Source: Onthophagus taurus (taxonomy: Eukaryota > Arthropoda > Insecta > Coleoptera > Scarabaeidae). From it: a DNA stretch of 64,000 bases. The stretch lies in the NCBI RefSeq assembly GCF_036711975.1, contig NC_091972.1, positions 8,437,001 through 8,501,000 on the forward strand, given 5' to 3'. The position numbers were made by a program, and so were the translations under genes. Shown piece by piece: positions 37,801-48,844 of this stretch (the first letter of the stretch is position 1; each line of letters opens with the position of its first letter). The notes under the pieces are model-generated. The model saw nothing but the letters and a program-made list of their open reading frames with translations. It was not told the origin of the DNA and made no database searches.

Positions 37801-40800
37801 ATAAAAGATAATTAAGCAATATTTTATTATAAACTTGTTAATGGTATCACTCGGGAGTTGGAGCAAGAAACCAACTCTACCCTGTTTGAAGGTTATGGAA
37901 GAAATAATCTCGCCCTAAGTTATGTTCATGATACATACAAAAGGGGACTGCTTTAAGTATCTTATCACTGAAAACATGCTCTTAACTTAAGTTGATGCAG
38001 GGTAATCTCAGAGGACACCTCGAAATCCTCAAGGACCCACGTCTAAACCACTTGATAGAAATTAAAACGAACCTGATACCGACAGAATATAATTTCGACC
38101 AGCCATATAAGGTCATATTTAGAAGCAAGGATGATTGGACGAAGGGTGAGCCTCAACTTAAAAGAGGCCTGGTACACCGATTCTTCAAAAATAGTTGGAT
38201 CCGGATTAGTGGACCAAATAGTCGCATTAAATTGCCCTTCAGCTCAGACATAACCATTTTTCAGCAGAACTTCTTGCTATAAACTTCTGCATCGAGAAAA
38301 GCGACAGAAAGGGCATCTATAGACATTTTCACGGGCCGCACACTGGGCTGAATCCCGATTCTAGCTGGACAAAATTGTTTTATGAGCTTAACAAAGGCTA
38401 GAATAGCTTAAAAAAATAATAAAAAAATGTGTGAAGGAAAAAGTAGGTGATTTAGTTCTCAGAACAGAATTTTGAGGTTTTTCACATATTTAGAAAAATT
38501 AGTATAAAATAAAATGGAAAGATAAAATAACTGCTAATTTAGTTTCTAGTAAAAGGAAGAACTATTTTTATAAAAATTTTAAATCCGAATCATCTTCCGA
38601 TTCGCTTGGAGAATCCTTCTCCGCTTCGCTATGCCTCCCTTGCCTTAGGACTCAGCTCCTTCAATGGGACTTTCTGGAACGTTCTAAGGCCTGAAATAAC
38701 AGGATCCAGGATGATATTAAAAGCATGTGAATTAAGTCTTCACAGATTTTTATATATGAGGTGTGCTGGGCTCTGAATCGCCACATGTCCTTATTCCTTG
38801 CCTCCTGTGGCTACTCCTGGCTACTCCTGTGGCATGTTTGATGGCTAAAGAGCCATGTAAAATGATTTTATGTAGACTGGGAGGCATCCTGTACCAACCA
38901 TACAGCTCCACAAACAGTTTGGCACTAGCATAGGTACGCATAGGTGTTTTTTTTCTTGTCATTATCATAATGAACAATTTGAGGAAGTAGTTTTATAAAT
39001 ACCTGAAGAATAGTTCCAAATCTAGATATTAATCGCTTATCAACTTTTATAGCTACAGCGGCTTCATCTGCATACTTAAAAAATTGGCGGGACACGTTCC
39101 CGGTGTTGGACGTCCTACTTCCTTGAAGTACTTTGTCCACTTTTACGGTGTGCGCTGGAAGGCTTCCTGTACCAGCCATCAATGACCTCAAAAACTCCCC
39201 GGATGCCAAGCTTTGCGTAAAATATCCTTTTTCTTGCAATTTTAATTCTCTATATTTTATCCGCCATCTTGATTTTTGAAAAGTTTTTTAATTCTGATCC
39301 CAGATTTGTAATCAGCACCTTAAAAGATCCCACCGATAACAAGTTTTATAAAAAAAATCAAGAAAGAATGAAAAAGTGTCAGTTTTAATTGAAGAATTTT
39401 TGTTATTACTCAATTTATGGTTCTTTATGGCCCTCCTTCTTTGCATATATTATTACTATATCATAATAAAGAAATTTTCAAAATTTGAAACCAATATGAA
39501 AAAAAGTTGTGCGTTAAAATGTACAGAATTTTTGAATTTCCACGAAGCAAAATCACACTCTTATGTTTGAATGGTATGAACTAATCTTCAATCTGACGTT
39601 TTCAGTGCTTGAAACTTCTTTCTAAAAGGTATCTAAACAAGTTATATTAACACTCAAACAAAATTTCCTATACCTTAAAACCTTACAAGTAAAGTTAGAT
39701 AAAGTTCGCCTGAGACTTACATAAAGAACATAAAGGACGTAAGGTACAAGACCTTGGAGCAACACTAAGGTTCATCAACGACCTACACTTGCCCTAAACC
39801 CTTGAAGGGTTTTGCGAAGGGATTGTTCATGATACTTGGGGCGACCGACGTCTTCGAAGTCGGCCGAAATTATTTCTTCCATAAAGTTGTTCAGTTTGTA
39901 GTATTACTTTTACCAATATAAAGACCTTATCATATTCAACTTCATCATCACTTCCTAGTTCTTTGCCAAGTTTTTTCTTCTAGTTCTTTTTCTCAATCTT
40001 ACTCGGAGGCAACCAGATTATTGACATTTTCTTCCATTTCATCCTACATGTAAACAAATATAACGTATTAAACTGTTATAAACATAGACAATGTGCTACA
40101 TGAAGATTGTGCGAAACACAGACTCGCTATGACATGTACCGGTAATATAAATTAATTTGAAACAGTTTTATGAAATGCTTCAAAAATGTTAAATAAGTGT
40201 CAACAGGGAAACAACCCTGTGTATCGCTTTTGATCATGTTGAAATGGTTTTTTGTAAATTTAATTCATTTAGAAAATAAAACACCCTGTATACATTTCTT
40301 TCAAAATATTTTGATTTGAAAATGGTTGTTGAATATTACACTTTAGGTTTATTGTTTCGTCCAAAAACAAAATACTATATTTGATCTTTTTTAATTGCGC
40401 TTTTCATTATTGTTGGTGAATTTTGTTACTATGCTAAATCAAATAGGCCACAGAAAAAAGGATATCGACCACCGGAACTTGATAAGTCTCACGGGTTCAC
40501 CAAAAGATGGAGAATCAAACAGTTGGAGTGGACAAGGAGATCAGGTTCGTTTATTTTTAATCGCAAATTTTATTCAATAAATAAAAACATGTCATTATTA
40601 TTAAATTATTATTAATTATAAAAAAATTCATGTTATCCTAGGATTATCGTAAAGGTCAACAAACAGAAGACAAAGCGGATCGAGATTATCGCCTCCCGTT
40701 CACATTTGACGCATTAAAATTACCTCCTCCACCTCCACCCCCAAACAGTCAACAAATACAGATAATGCAGCAAAAATCTAACCATAAAAGGAATCAATCC

Positions 40801-41322
40801 CCACGAAAAGGAGTCGATAACGTGGAAAGCATCGATATGGATTTAAGTGATGAAGATCCTGTTAATGACAACTTCAAATTTGTTCGATTAAATGAGAACA
40901 ATAAAACGTTAGAACCGCCACCCCCATTTCCAGAATTTTCTGATGAAGCGGATGCAAATGCAAACGACATTTTAGATGATCTCAATAATGATTTAGACGA
41001 AGATAATTTGATTTTTGGAGAAGAATTCGATGAAAGTGGGGGTCAATGGGACGAACAACAACATATGATGGGAGGGCCCCCCTTTCCATGTGGACCTGGT
41101 GGTCACCATGGAGGAATATTACCGCCCGTACCACACATGATGTTTATTCCAAATAATAACAATTTTGTTAACGGACGTGGAAGAGGTAATAATAAACGAG
41201 GCCGAGGTGATTTTAGGGGCGCAAGGCGTAATTGGGGGGGTGGCAGAAAAAACCGTGGAAGGGGACCAAGAAGGTTTTTTAGAGGAAGGTTTCGTGGAGG
41301 AGGTGGAGGACATTTTAATTAA
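34876..41322 (+). CDS. RPRD2-like regulator of RNA polymerase II CTD
   Basis: Nine exons in phase: 34876-35313, 35367-35496, 35554-35729, 35980-36139, 36256-36395, 36470-36767, 36837-37145, 40447-40544, 40642-41322, about 809 residues. The N-terminal CID (residues 1-140: FEKKLQSLKDSQESI, SWLNVLKRV, LFYLANDVIQ) binds the Pol II C-terminal repeat. A helical dimerisation segment (EKEMEDYVSHMEAYVNALK) follows. After it come Pro-rich stretches (PPPPPDTPAPLP), the conserved motif DHRNLISLTGSP, an acidic block and a Gly/Arg-rich tail (GRGRGNNKRGRG). RPRD proteins recruit CTD Ser5 phosphatase RPAP2. The 3.3-kb intron 7 contains LINE and Transib remains. Confidence 0.9.
37840..38400 (+). mobile_element. 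LINE fragment including RNase H start
   Basis: Within RPRD2 intron 7. One frame reads GLVHRFFKNSWIRISGPNSR, corresponding to the start of a LINE RNase H domain, then SSDITIFQQNFLL. The first part (37840-38150) is probably upstream ORF2 sequence. The same family occurs in opposite orientation at 58.95-59.42 kb. Confidence 0.6.
38745..39240 (-). mobile_element. Transib-like transposase relic
   Basis: The minus strand reads GSRTSNTGNVSRQFF and DKRLISRFGTILQ, then after a break AKLFVELYGWYRMPPSLHKI and ILHGSLAIKHAT. These resemble the Transib blocks with G.SNDGNTARRFF and the late Y.WY.MP.S.HK.L.HG segment. This is the RAG1-related superfamily. Most of the catalytic core is missing and frame breaks are present. 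Confidence 0.6.
39300..40446. other. Remainder of RPRD2 intron 7
   Basis: No gene recognised. A CG-richer stretch at 39720-39880 repeats some words of 37880-37940 (ATGGAAGAAATAAT in inverted orientation, GTTCATGATAC in direct orientation), so it is probably also element-derived. Confidence 0.4.
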
Positions 41323-42275
41323 TTAAATTAAAAAAGGTTACGAAAAAAATTGGTTTAAAAATGTTTATTTTTTTTTTTTTTTTAGTTTTTAAATGAGTGT
41401 TTTTTCTTAATACTAAATAAGAAATTGTTTTTATTTGTTCAAAAATGTAATTGATAAGGATGATTTTAAAAGGCAGTTTAAAAAACAGTTAGGTTAGGTC
41501 TTTTTTGTGTTGGAACCTGTACTTTGTTTATAACCTTTTTGTAAATATGTACAAATTTTGTAACAAGGTGTAAATAATAATAAAATAGAGTTTAATGAAT
41601 ACATTTTGGTAAAAACTAATCAAGAAGCGAGCAAATTGTATTGATGTCCCCACAAAAATTGAGTCCGTTTTATTATAATTAATAATGATTTCAATATAAG
41701 ACAAAAATATCTTTATGGAAATGAAGGAATGAACTTTATTAGTTCCATGGAATATTTAAAACTTTGTATAATGAATTAGATTTTATTATTAATGAGATTT
41801 ATCTGAAAAGTTTTCGATATTTCAATTATCAAACCTTTATAATAATATATTGTTACCAAAATATATTCATTTAACAATTTAGACTGAAATTTAAATATTA
41901 ATTTCAAGAACATTATTTGATACCACTATAATTTTATTTCTTTTTGTTTTTTGTTCTCGTAGTAAAAAAATTAAAATAAAAGAACCATCTACATTTTAGT
42001 GATTATTTACAACAACTTCTTTAATGTTTCTTTTATTTTTCTTTTAAAACTTAATCAGAACTAATAAGAAAATCGTTTATGTACTTCGCACATATAAATA
42101 TTTTTTTTTTTCGTTAATTTTCTTCTCTTTCTCATAATAAAAATCTGTATGAACCTGATTTTTACAAATAAAACCTTGCTAGGACGAATTTTTGTTAATA
42201 AAAGTATTCCGGTAATTAAAATTTCAATTCAATTTTGAATTTCCCGCCGAAACTTTTCATTTTCTCGATCGCAAT
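41323..42275. other. 3' flank of RPRD2-like gene
   Basis: A/T-rich sequence holding the 3' UTR of the RPRD2-like gene (AATAATAAAATAG near 41575 is a likely polyadenylation region). No coding feature recognised. Confidence 0.4.
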
Positions 42276-42870
42276 ATGGCGGCGATCATAACCTCAACTC
42301 GAATGTTGAACAGGACCGTAACGATTTTTCCAATTTTCAATTTTCCTTCTATTAATACCTCCTATTTTGAAATCCAATTATTATTATTTTAACTAAAATT
42401 ATTTATGATTTAGATTCACTAATAAAATTGGGAATTAACCCAGTTGTTTTTTTTTTTTGAAATTAGAATTTGGAGAGGTTAAGTTGTAACAAAACTTTTA
42501 TAATTAACGCTTTTTGGATGTTTTTACAAAAAAATTGGCTGTGATTACTTTTTAAGTTTATTTAAATTCATATCAAATCGTGTGATTATTGTTAAATTGT
42601 TTATTTTATATTTTTGTAAAATTAATTAAAAAAATTAAACTGAGTTTTGTTTTATTTTAATAAAAGTTAATATTTATTATTCAACAACCATTTTCTTCCA
42701 TGATATTTGTTATTGATTTTCTTCGCTTATTTTCTATAAACAATTTAATTTTCTTTTAATATTTTAGTTTTAAGTTATAGTCAGGGCCGGATTCAAAATA
42801 ATTTTTTTTATTTTTTGATTTCAGATTAATATAAAGGGATTCAACTTCGAATCGGAGACTTTTAAGATAT
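42276..42870 (+). other. Candidate 5' end of an unrecognised plus-strand gene (two short exons)
   Basis: The start AATATGGCGGCGATC (ATG at 42276) coincides with a YY1/Pho-like ATGGCGGC motif. The short frame MAAIITSTRMLNRT runs to a possible donor after 42317. A second segment, 42825-42870, has a good acceptor (TTTTTTGATTTCAG) and donor (GTGAGTACTT). It is open only in the frame that continues phase 0, giving NIKGFNFESETFKI. No downstream exon was found, so the rest could lie beyond the nested minus-strand gene. Weak evidence. Confidence 0.3.
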
Positions 42871-42937
42871 GTGAGTACTTACTTTATTTTATTAAATGAA
42901 AAATTTTACAAAAAAAAAATCATTTTCGAAAAAAAAC

Positions 42938-43880
42938 TTAATAACTTGCAATGTTATTATTGATTTTAATTGGAATAATTTCACTTGAAGACGTACTAGA
43001 AGTGGAAGATCTTTCATAAACACCATCATTAGTGGGATCATTACAATTTTGCTTATTTAAATTAAGATCTCCTGCATCCAAAACTAACCTTGTCATATCC
43101 CCATTAAAAGGAAGTGGATTATTCAAAGAACTTGGTAAAACAATTTTTTCCAATAAATCAAATAAACTATCTGTCATCGCAGCGGATAAACCAACATCTA
43201 TATCACCTAAATTACATTTACCACATTGAACACTTTCTTTAGCTAATTCCAATTTATTTTGAAGCGTATTTACTGAATATTTTCTATCAATAACACTGCC
43301 ATATAAACTTGTTAAAGATTCGAAACATTTTTGAAGTTCTTTTTCGCGCAATCGCCGTTCCTTTTCTTTTTTAACAAATTCAGCGGGGGTCATCGATGCG
43401 ACTGTATCAAAATTTCCCGAATTCTCTAGATCTGGGAAAGTACAAGAACCAACTCCTACCATATTCGGCATGATCCAACCCAACTGTGAATGCGAACTAC
43501 ATTTAGACGATATCCTTTTATAAGCAAGATGAGTTGACGGATGAATCGGTTCATAATGAGGATTAAAAGTGTCTTGATACTTTGAAAACGATGAGGAACA
43601 AATCGATAAAGTACTATTTACTTCTAAAAAAGGGAAAATGAAATGATTAACACTTTAAGAGAACGTTTTTATTACCTTTAATCTTTTTTCTGATTATCGT
43701 ATTTGGGCGCGTTTTAATCGCCGTTTTTGCAATTTGCGCAATTTCCAACGTTAAATAAATGTATATAATAAACATGACGATTGCCAAAAATATTTCTAAC
43801 GTAAAATTCGGAAACGAATAAATGTGAATTGTCGCCGTTTGACTGAGAATTTTTTTCGATAACGTTAAGAGATCTTCCAT
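42938..43880 (-). CDS. Unidentified single-pass membrane protein
   Basis: Two exons in phase: 43676-43880 and 42938-43623, 296 residues. The first exon has one strong transmembrane segment at about residues 27-50 (FTLEIFLAIVMFIIYIYLTL) followed by a basic stretch (TRPNTIIRKKIK), predicting a short lumenal N-terminus and cytosolic C-terminal part. The second exon has a charged helical region (FVKKEKERRLREKELQKCF), two CxxC-spaced cysteines (QCGKCN) and a Ser-rich tail (SSTSSTSSSE). I do not recognise the family. Open frames and splice sites are clean, so a real gene is likely. Confidence 0.75.
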
Positions 43881-44559
43881 TTTTTAATTTACAATTACGA
43901 TTTGGGGGGCATTAAGACGGTTTCGCGCGATCACGGTTTCGATATGCAATCGATGCAATCATTTGGAACGTCATTAAAAAAATAGATTTTTAGGTACTTT
44001 TAATTTGATTTTGACATTTTTGACATTTCTTTATAATTGTTTTTAGATTACTTTTAATGATTTTGTTATATTTATAAATATTTATTAAAATGTTTTCTAA
44101 CTTAGTACAAAATTTAAATAAATCAATCTTTATATATATCTTTTCTCAAACTACACCAACCAGCCTAGAGATTTTTTGAGTTGCAGGATTCCGTTTAGAT
44201 GTGTATCTCTGGTTCTTACCCTGCTACTGAGTGCTGTGTTCTTCAAAATAGGACAGTGACTCACTTTACAGTGCCTAAATTGTTCTACAAATGAGTGCCA
44301 AGTGACTCTCCATGATCACCCACAGGTAATCATTACTTTGCATTTGTGGCACCCTCAGCAAAAGTTGAATGTGTAATAAGCGTTTTATTGTTTATAATTT
44401 ACAATATTCTACAATACAGTTATACACCCAGGCTCCAATTACCTCCCTCATCCATCTTTCGCCTTCACCCCCTCTCCCAAATTCTGCCTCTACAATGAGA
44501 GCTCCGCATTTGGTCAAAAATGATTTAAATACACTGTTGTATCCAATAAAATAGTGCTT
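43881..44559. other. Upstream region of membrane-protein gene and unassigned sequence
   Basis: A CG-richer stretch (43900-43960) next to the start codon is the likely promoter. Sequence from 44150 to 44450 has the look of old repeat DNA but matches no family I can name. Confidence 0.4.
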
Positions 44560-44930
44560 CTTGTCCATCGCCTCTTCCTTCAGCTCACTACACCCTCTCA
44601 GCTTGTGTTCCAGCGTCTGCCAATCCTCTGCAGTTCTTTTGTAACTATCTCCGCATACCTTATATTATATCTTCCTTCTCGTATCTGTGACCTTCTTTCT
44701 TGGCTCTGTATGTCCCTGTCCCTGCCCATATATGCGGCTTTTCTTCTATCCTATCCTCGTACTTCACTGCTCTTCTGTCAGTCTCCACTCTTACTGCATT
44801 CACCTTAACCTCCTCCCTCACTACATACCTTGGAGTCTCCTTCGTCAACCCTAGTTGCAATCCATCCCCACACTTCTGCGCCGTACTGCGCCGTATTGTG
44901 CTCCTCACCAAAAGTTGAATGTGTTTTTAA
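44560..44930 (-). mobile_element. LINE ORF2 fragment (R1/I-like)
   Basis: The minus strand reads GLTKETPRYVVREEVKVNAV, then RVETDRRAVKYEDRIEEKPH, matching the post-RT region ETPGY.VREE...L....G.RA..FE of R1/I-like LINEs. The upstream pyrimidine-rich stretch at 44440-44560 is probably the same copy. Confidence 0.65.
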
Positions 44931-45230
44931 AGATTAATTTTGCAGGTACAAATCTGGTCTCAACCCGGAATTCCTATTGACTCGTAATCGGAATCAGCAC
45001 ATTTCCTGGATATTTTGTTTTTGATATGTGGAGGTTGTTCAGAAAGTATGAATGTAGTACTCGGTACTTAGAAGCCATAAAAAACGGTAAGTATGTAATG
45101 TTGTAATATTGTTTCGAACTATCAGAAGACGTCTGATAGACCAGAAGACCAGAGACCACAAAATTTAAAGATAGCGTTTTACCAGAAATCATCAACTTTG
45201 GTCTGTTAATGATATAAAAAGGTTTTCTTC
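44931..45230. other. No recognised feature
   Basis: No coding family, RNA gene or clear repeat recognised between the two LINE fragments. Confidence 0.4.
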
Positions 45231-45369
45231 TCTAACGAACCTTCGTTTAGAACTTAAAATCTCCTAATGGACGTGAATGTGTCTGGCGAGAAGAAAGAGA
45301 TAGTAAAGTTTTACTTCGAGGCCCATACATCAAAAATAATATAAGCTGAAATAAAATTTTTAAGAAAGA

Positions 45370-45720
45370 TTGTGAAGAAAACAAGAATGGATCGAATTAG
45401 AAACAAAACTATAAGAGACGATTTAGAATAAATAACTAGGAAACTGAAATAGAAAACAAGCAGCAGAGTTGGTATGGACACCTAATCAGAACGCCAGAAG
45501 AAAGAATTCCAAGAAGAATAATGAAAATGGAAATAATTGGAAAACGAAGAAGAGGCAGGCCAAGAATAAAATGGGAGGATGGAGATACTGCGCAAGAGAG
45601 GAGGAGGTGAAAAATATGGAAAGGAACTGACATAGTTTTAGAAGATAGATAGAGGATCCCAACAACACCCCAACATTGTGATGGCATCTGGGGAGAAATG
45701 ATAAAGAAGAAGAAATTCTA
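45370..45720 (+). mobile_element. LINE C-terminal fragment (RTE/jockey-like)
   Basis: The plus strand reads KKTRMDRIRNKTIRDDLE, RIPRRIMKMEIIGKRRRGRP, RIKWEDG and EDPNNTP-like blocks across frames. This is the standard C-terminal end of RTE/jockey-type reverse transcriptases (R.RWYGH, RRRGRPR..W.D). It is broken by stops and frame changes. Confidence 0.7.
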
Positions 45721-45853
45721 AGCGTTCATTATAATTTAATTTTTATTAATGTAATTACTTAAGTTTAATAAAGTGACATTTCGTTCATTAAATCATCTTT
45801 TATCAGTGTAACTTAAGCATATATCAGGCTAATTTTCTTTATCATTATATATA

Positions 45854-45925
45854 GCCGAAATAGCTCAGTTGGGAGAGCGTTAGACTGAAGATCTAAAGGT
45901 CCCCGGTTCAATCCCGGGTTTCGGC
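45854..45925 (+). tRNA. tRNA-Phe (anticodon GAA)
   Basis: A complete cloverleaf: acceptor stem GCCGAAA pairs with TTTCGGC, D arm GCTC-AGTTGGGA-GAGC, anticodon stem TTAGA/TCTAA around loop CTGAAGA with anticodon GAA, T arm CCCGG-TTCAATC-CCGGG. Internal A and B boxes for Pol III are intact (TAGCTCAGTTGG, GGTTCAATCC). The following T-run near 45930 (TTTTTTTT) is the Pol III terminator. No intron; CCA is not encoded, as expected in eukaryotes. Confidence 0.98.
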
Positions 45926-46510
45926 AAAATTTTTTTTTATTAATAATTTTTTTTTCTTTTATTTTTTTGTTTTTATTTTAACTTATTTTCAATGTTATTA
46001 AAAAGTAACATAATTTTCCATTTTATTCAATAATTCAAAATAAAAATTTTAAATGTGAGTTATTTGAAGAGTAAATTTTGACTGACGAGCGCCATCTTTT
46101 TCACTACAAGTATTAAATAGAATTAGATTTAGAAGAATTAGTTACAAAACAAATATTTTATTTAGTTTTTTGGAAAAAATTATAAAATTAAACATTAAAT
46201 TTATTAAACAAAGAAAATTATCCACTACAATAAAACTACTTTACCGACATTTCCATAGTACTTTTTAATAATATCACGTTGGTAACATTAGTTTTACATC
46301 CCGCGTTTAAATAAACGTCAAGTTTTTGTGTACAAGAAAAACGTTCTCGGAGAGATCCTGTTTTTTAATACTACTCCATCACGTAAACGTTCATTCTCCG
46401 CCAAGTAACTTTCCATCCCAGCTTATAGTAATCCTTTATAACAAATTTTAATCCAATTATTCACCTAATTATTTTTTAAGACTTTTATTTTAACCTGTAC
46501 TATTTTCACT
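45926..46510. other. Upstream region of TRAIP
   Basis: AT-rich; includes the tRNA terminator and the presumed TRAIP promoter. GACGAGCGCCATCTTTTTCACT near 46083 carries an inverted AAGATGGCGC, similar to a YY1/Pho-type site. Confidence 0.4.
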
Positions 46511-48706
46511 ATGAGTTTTACTTGTATAATCTGTAGCGACATTCTTAATCCTACAATTGATATTTATGCAACAACGTGCGGGCATATATTTCATTATATT
46601 TGCCTTATTCAATGGCTTCAAAGGTAATATTTTTGGTACAAAACATAATTTTATTAAATGCAACTATATTATTGCTCTTTTTATTAATATAGATCAAAAA
46701 GTTGTCCCCAATGCCGATGTAAAGTTACAGAAAAAGATATGATACGTCTCTACGTTACCTCACTAAATACTTCAGGGATTGTCGAAGATGTTGGTTCTTT
46801 ACAAATAAGACTAGATAATGCATTGTTTCAAATTAAACTCAAGGATTTAGATATCAAAAAGAACGAAGAAAAGATGTTAAAGGAGAAAAAGCGAAATGAA
46901 CTTTTAAGGTTAGTTTTTTTATATTTTATAGTAAAAAATATGTTGTATCATTTTATTTAAGGACCGAGATACAACAACATGAATCTGACAAAGTAACTTA
47001 CGAGTCCGTTATTCGTAGCTTAAAGGACCAAGTGCAATATTTTAAAACAAAAGTAAAAGATTTTGAACAACTTCGAGATGAAAACAAATCCTTGTCAATC
47101 AAAATAAAAGATATGCAAAACATTGACTTGATTATATCGGGTTGCAAAGATCAAGTTACAGAAATGCTTAAATATGATCATGATCCAAAATCTTTATCTT
47201 TAATGGTGCAAACATTAAAAAAGTGTGTATGATAAAAGTAGTGGTTCAGATTTTGATCAGGAAATATTACTAGGAACAAAACTTTGTGTTATTTTGACTC
47301 CTAAAAGTAAAGTTTTCTGATTAAAATTTAAACCATCCTGTATATAAAACATTAAAAAATATTGTTTTTTTCTTATTGTTTTTATAAATTTAGGGAACTT
47401 GTTGAAAATCAAAGAAAACATCGATATGATAATATGACAATGAAAGTTTTGCATGCCAATATTACTCAATTGAAAAATGAGTTGGTAGATGTAAAAAAGG
47501 AATTCGAGGATTTTAAAGAAAATAAGGGAAGAAGATGTTTAGCTCCTAAGTTAAAGCCTACTAACTCTCCCATTTGTCTTGATTCAACTTATGTTAATAA
47601 ATCATCAGACTCGGATTGTTTTATTTTAGATTCACCAAAGCAGCCATCTAAATCTTTACCTGCAGTAAATATACAATATATGGCTATTATTATTATCTAT
47701 TAAATAAATTTTAATGTTTTAGACTGAAAATGCTGGTTCAAAACTTCACTTAGATTTAACTTATACGCCAGCAATAAAAAGTAGCAGTGTGGGTCTATCT
47801 TGTATAATAAGCCCAGTAGTCACTAAATCTAATGAAGGTGTTAAAAAAACAATAGGACAGGTAATATTTTCATTTTGCTTATTTTTCTTTATTTAATAAT
47901 AATTTATTGTTTCCCAGAAGGTTACAATTTAGACTACAATACTTATAACTTATATAATTCCTTTAACCAAGGTTTCCCTGTCACCCTACATCTCCTTGCT
48001 GCCACCACCTTCCCCATCCATCTCCTTCCTTACGCCCTCTCCCCCAGTACCAGCCTCCAATCCATCTCTTCTTCCCTCAAGTCACTACACTCCACCACCA
48101 GACGGTGTAAAGACTCCCAGCCTTCCCCACATACAGTGTGTTAATTAATTATCGTACCCGACGTCATCATTGCAAGTATGCAACCCAATACGCAAATCGC
48201 GTGTTGCAATACGCATACTGTGATATTGGTTGCATACTTGCAATGATGATGTCGGGTACGATAATTAATTAACATGGTGTAGTATCCAATTCGTGTTTTC
48301 TTCATTGCCACATCTAAACCTGGCTACCAATTTGCATTTCCACATCCCTGTCCCTGCTCTCCAATTGTTGCCACATCTCAATCGCATCGTTTCTTTTCCT
48401 GTTTACTCCTTCTGTTGAATACTATATAATTTTTCTTTATTTATTTTACTTATTTTTCAGTTATTACTACCAAAAACGACTAAACCATTAAATTGTGATT
48501 ATCATTATGATGGTATGGGTGGTCATAGTAAAGATGTTCGGTTCCCAGAACCGCAATTAGCGAGACCATCACCAGGAATTAAAGGATTTAAAAGACACCA
48601 ATCAGCTATGAAATCTATCAATAAACACAAAGTACGAAAATTGGCCGCCAAAGGTCTTTCTGAATATGTAAATAAACAATGTGATGATGATGGAGATACT
48701 GCATAA
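46511..48706 (+). CDS. E3 ubiquitin ligase TRAIP (no poles-type)
   Basis: Six exons in phase: 46511-46623, 46693-46908, 46962-47222, 47394-47664, 47723-47860, 48461-48706, about 414 residues. An N-terminal RING finger has all eight ligands (C5, C8, C23, H25, H28, C31, C42, C45). A coiled coil spans about residues 65-225 (LQIRLDNALFQIKLKDLD and later heptads). The C-terminal block has YDGMGGHSKDVRFPEP. This order is that of TRAIP, which ubiquitylates replisome components at stalled forks and interstrand crosslinks; the fly homologue is nopo. The last intron (47861-48460) contains a LINE fragment with a MITE inside it. Confidence 0.9.
47930..48430 (-). mobile_element. LINE fragment (R1/I-like) split by a MITE
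   Basis: C/T-rich on the plus strand; on the minus strand it gives the W..VLGERGEG..WM type C-terminal end of R1/I-like LINEs in broken frames. It resembles the 44.44-44.93 kb fragment. The palindromic MITE at 48132-48281 interrupts it, so the MITE inserted later. Confidence 0.5.
48132..48281. mobile_element. Palindromic MITE, copy 2
   Basis: About 150 bp with ends ACAGTGTGTTAATTAATTATC and the inverse. The inner arms contain GACGTCATCATTGCAAGTA (left) and its near-complement (right). The centre is CGCAAATCGCGTGTTGC-like. It is closely related to copy 1 at 24615-24744. Nested in LINE debris in TRAIP intron 5. Confidence 0.85.
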
Positions 48707-48844
48707 GATTTTTTCTGTATTTTTATATGATTTTAATATTTTACTGCGATTAATTTATTTTTGTAATAATAATGAATAAAAAAAAGAAATAGTTTTTTTA
48801 ATTGCAAAAGTGTTCATTAATAACTGAGACTCAGTATAAGCTGT

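Noticed and set aside
37880-39890. Inverted ATGGAAGAAATAAT words as ends of one transposon
   Set aside because: Only about 17 bp match well and the enclosed parts belong to unrelated families, so a single bounded element is not supported.
44554-44808. Hydrophobic plus-strand frame at 44.6 kb as a membrane protein
   Set aside because: The sequence is the antisense of a LINE ORF2 fragment, which explains the C/T-rich composition and apparent hydrophobicity.
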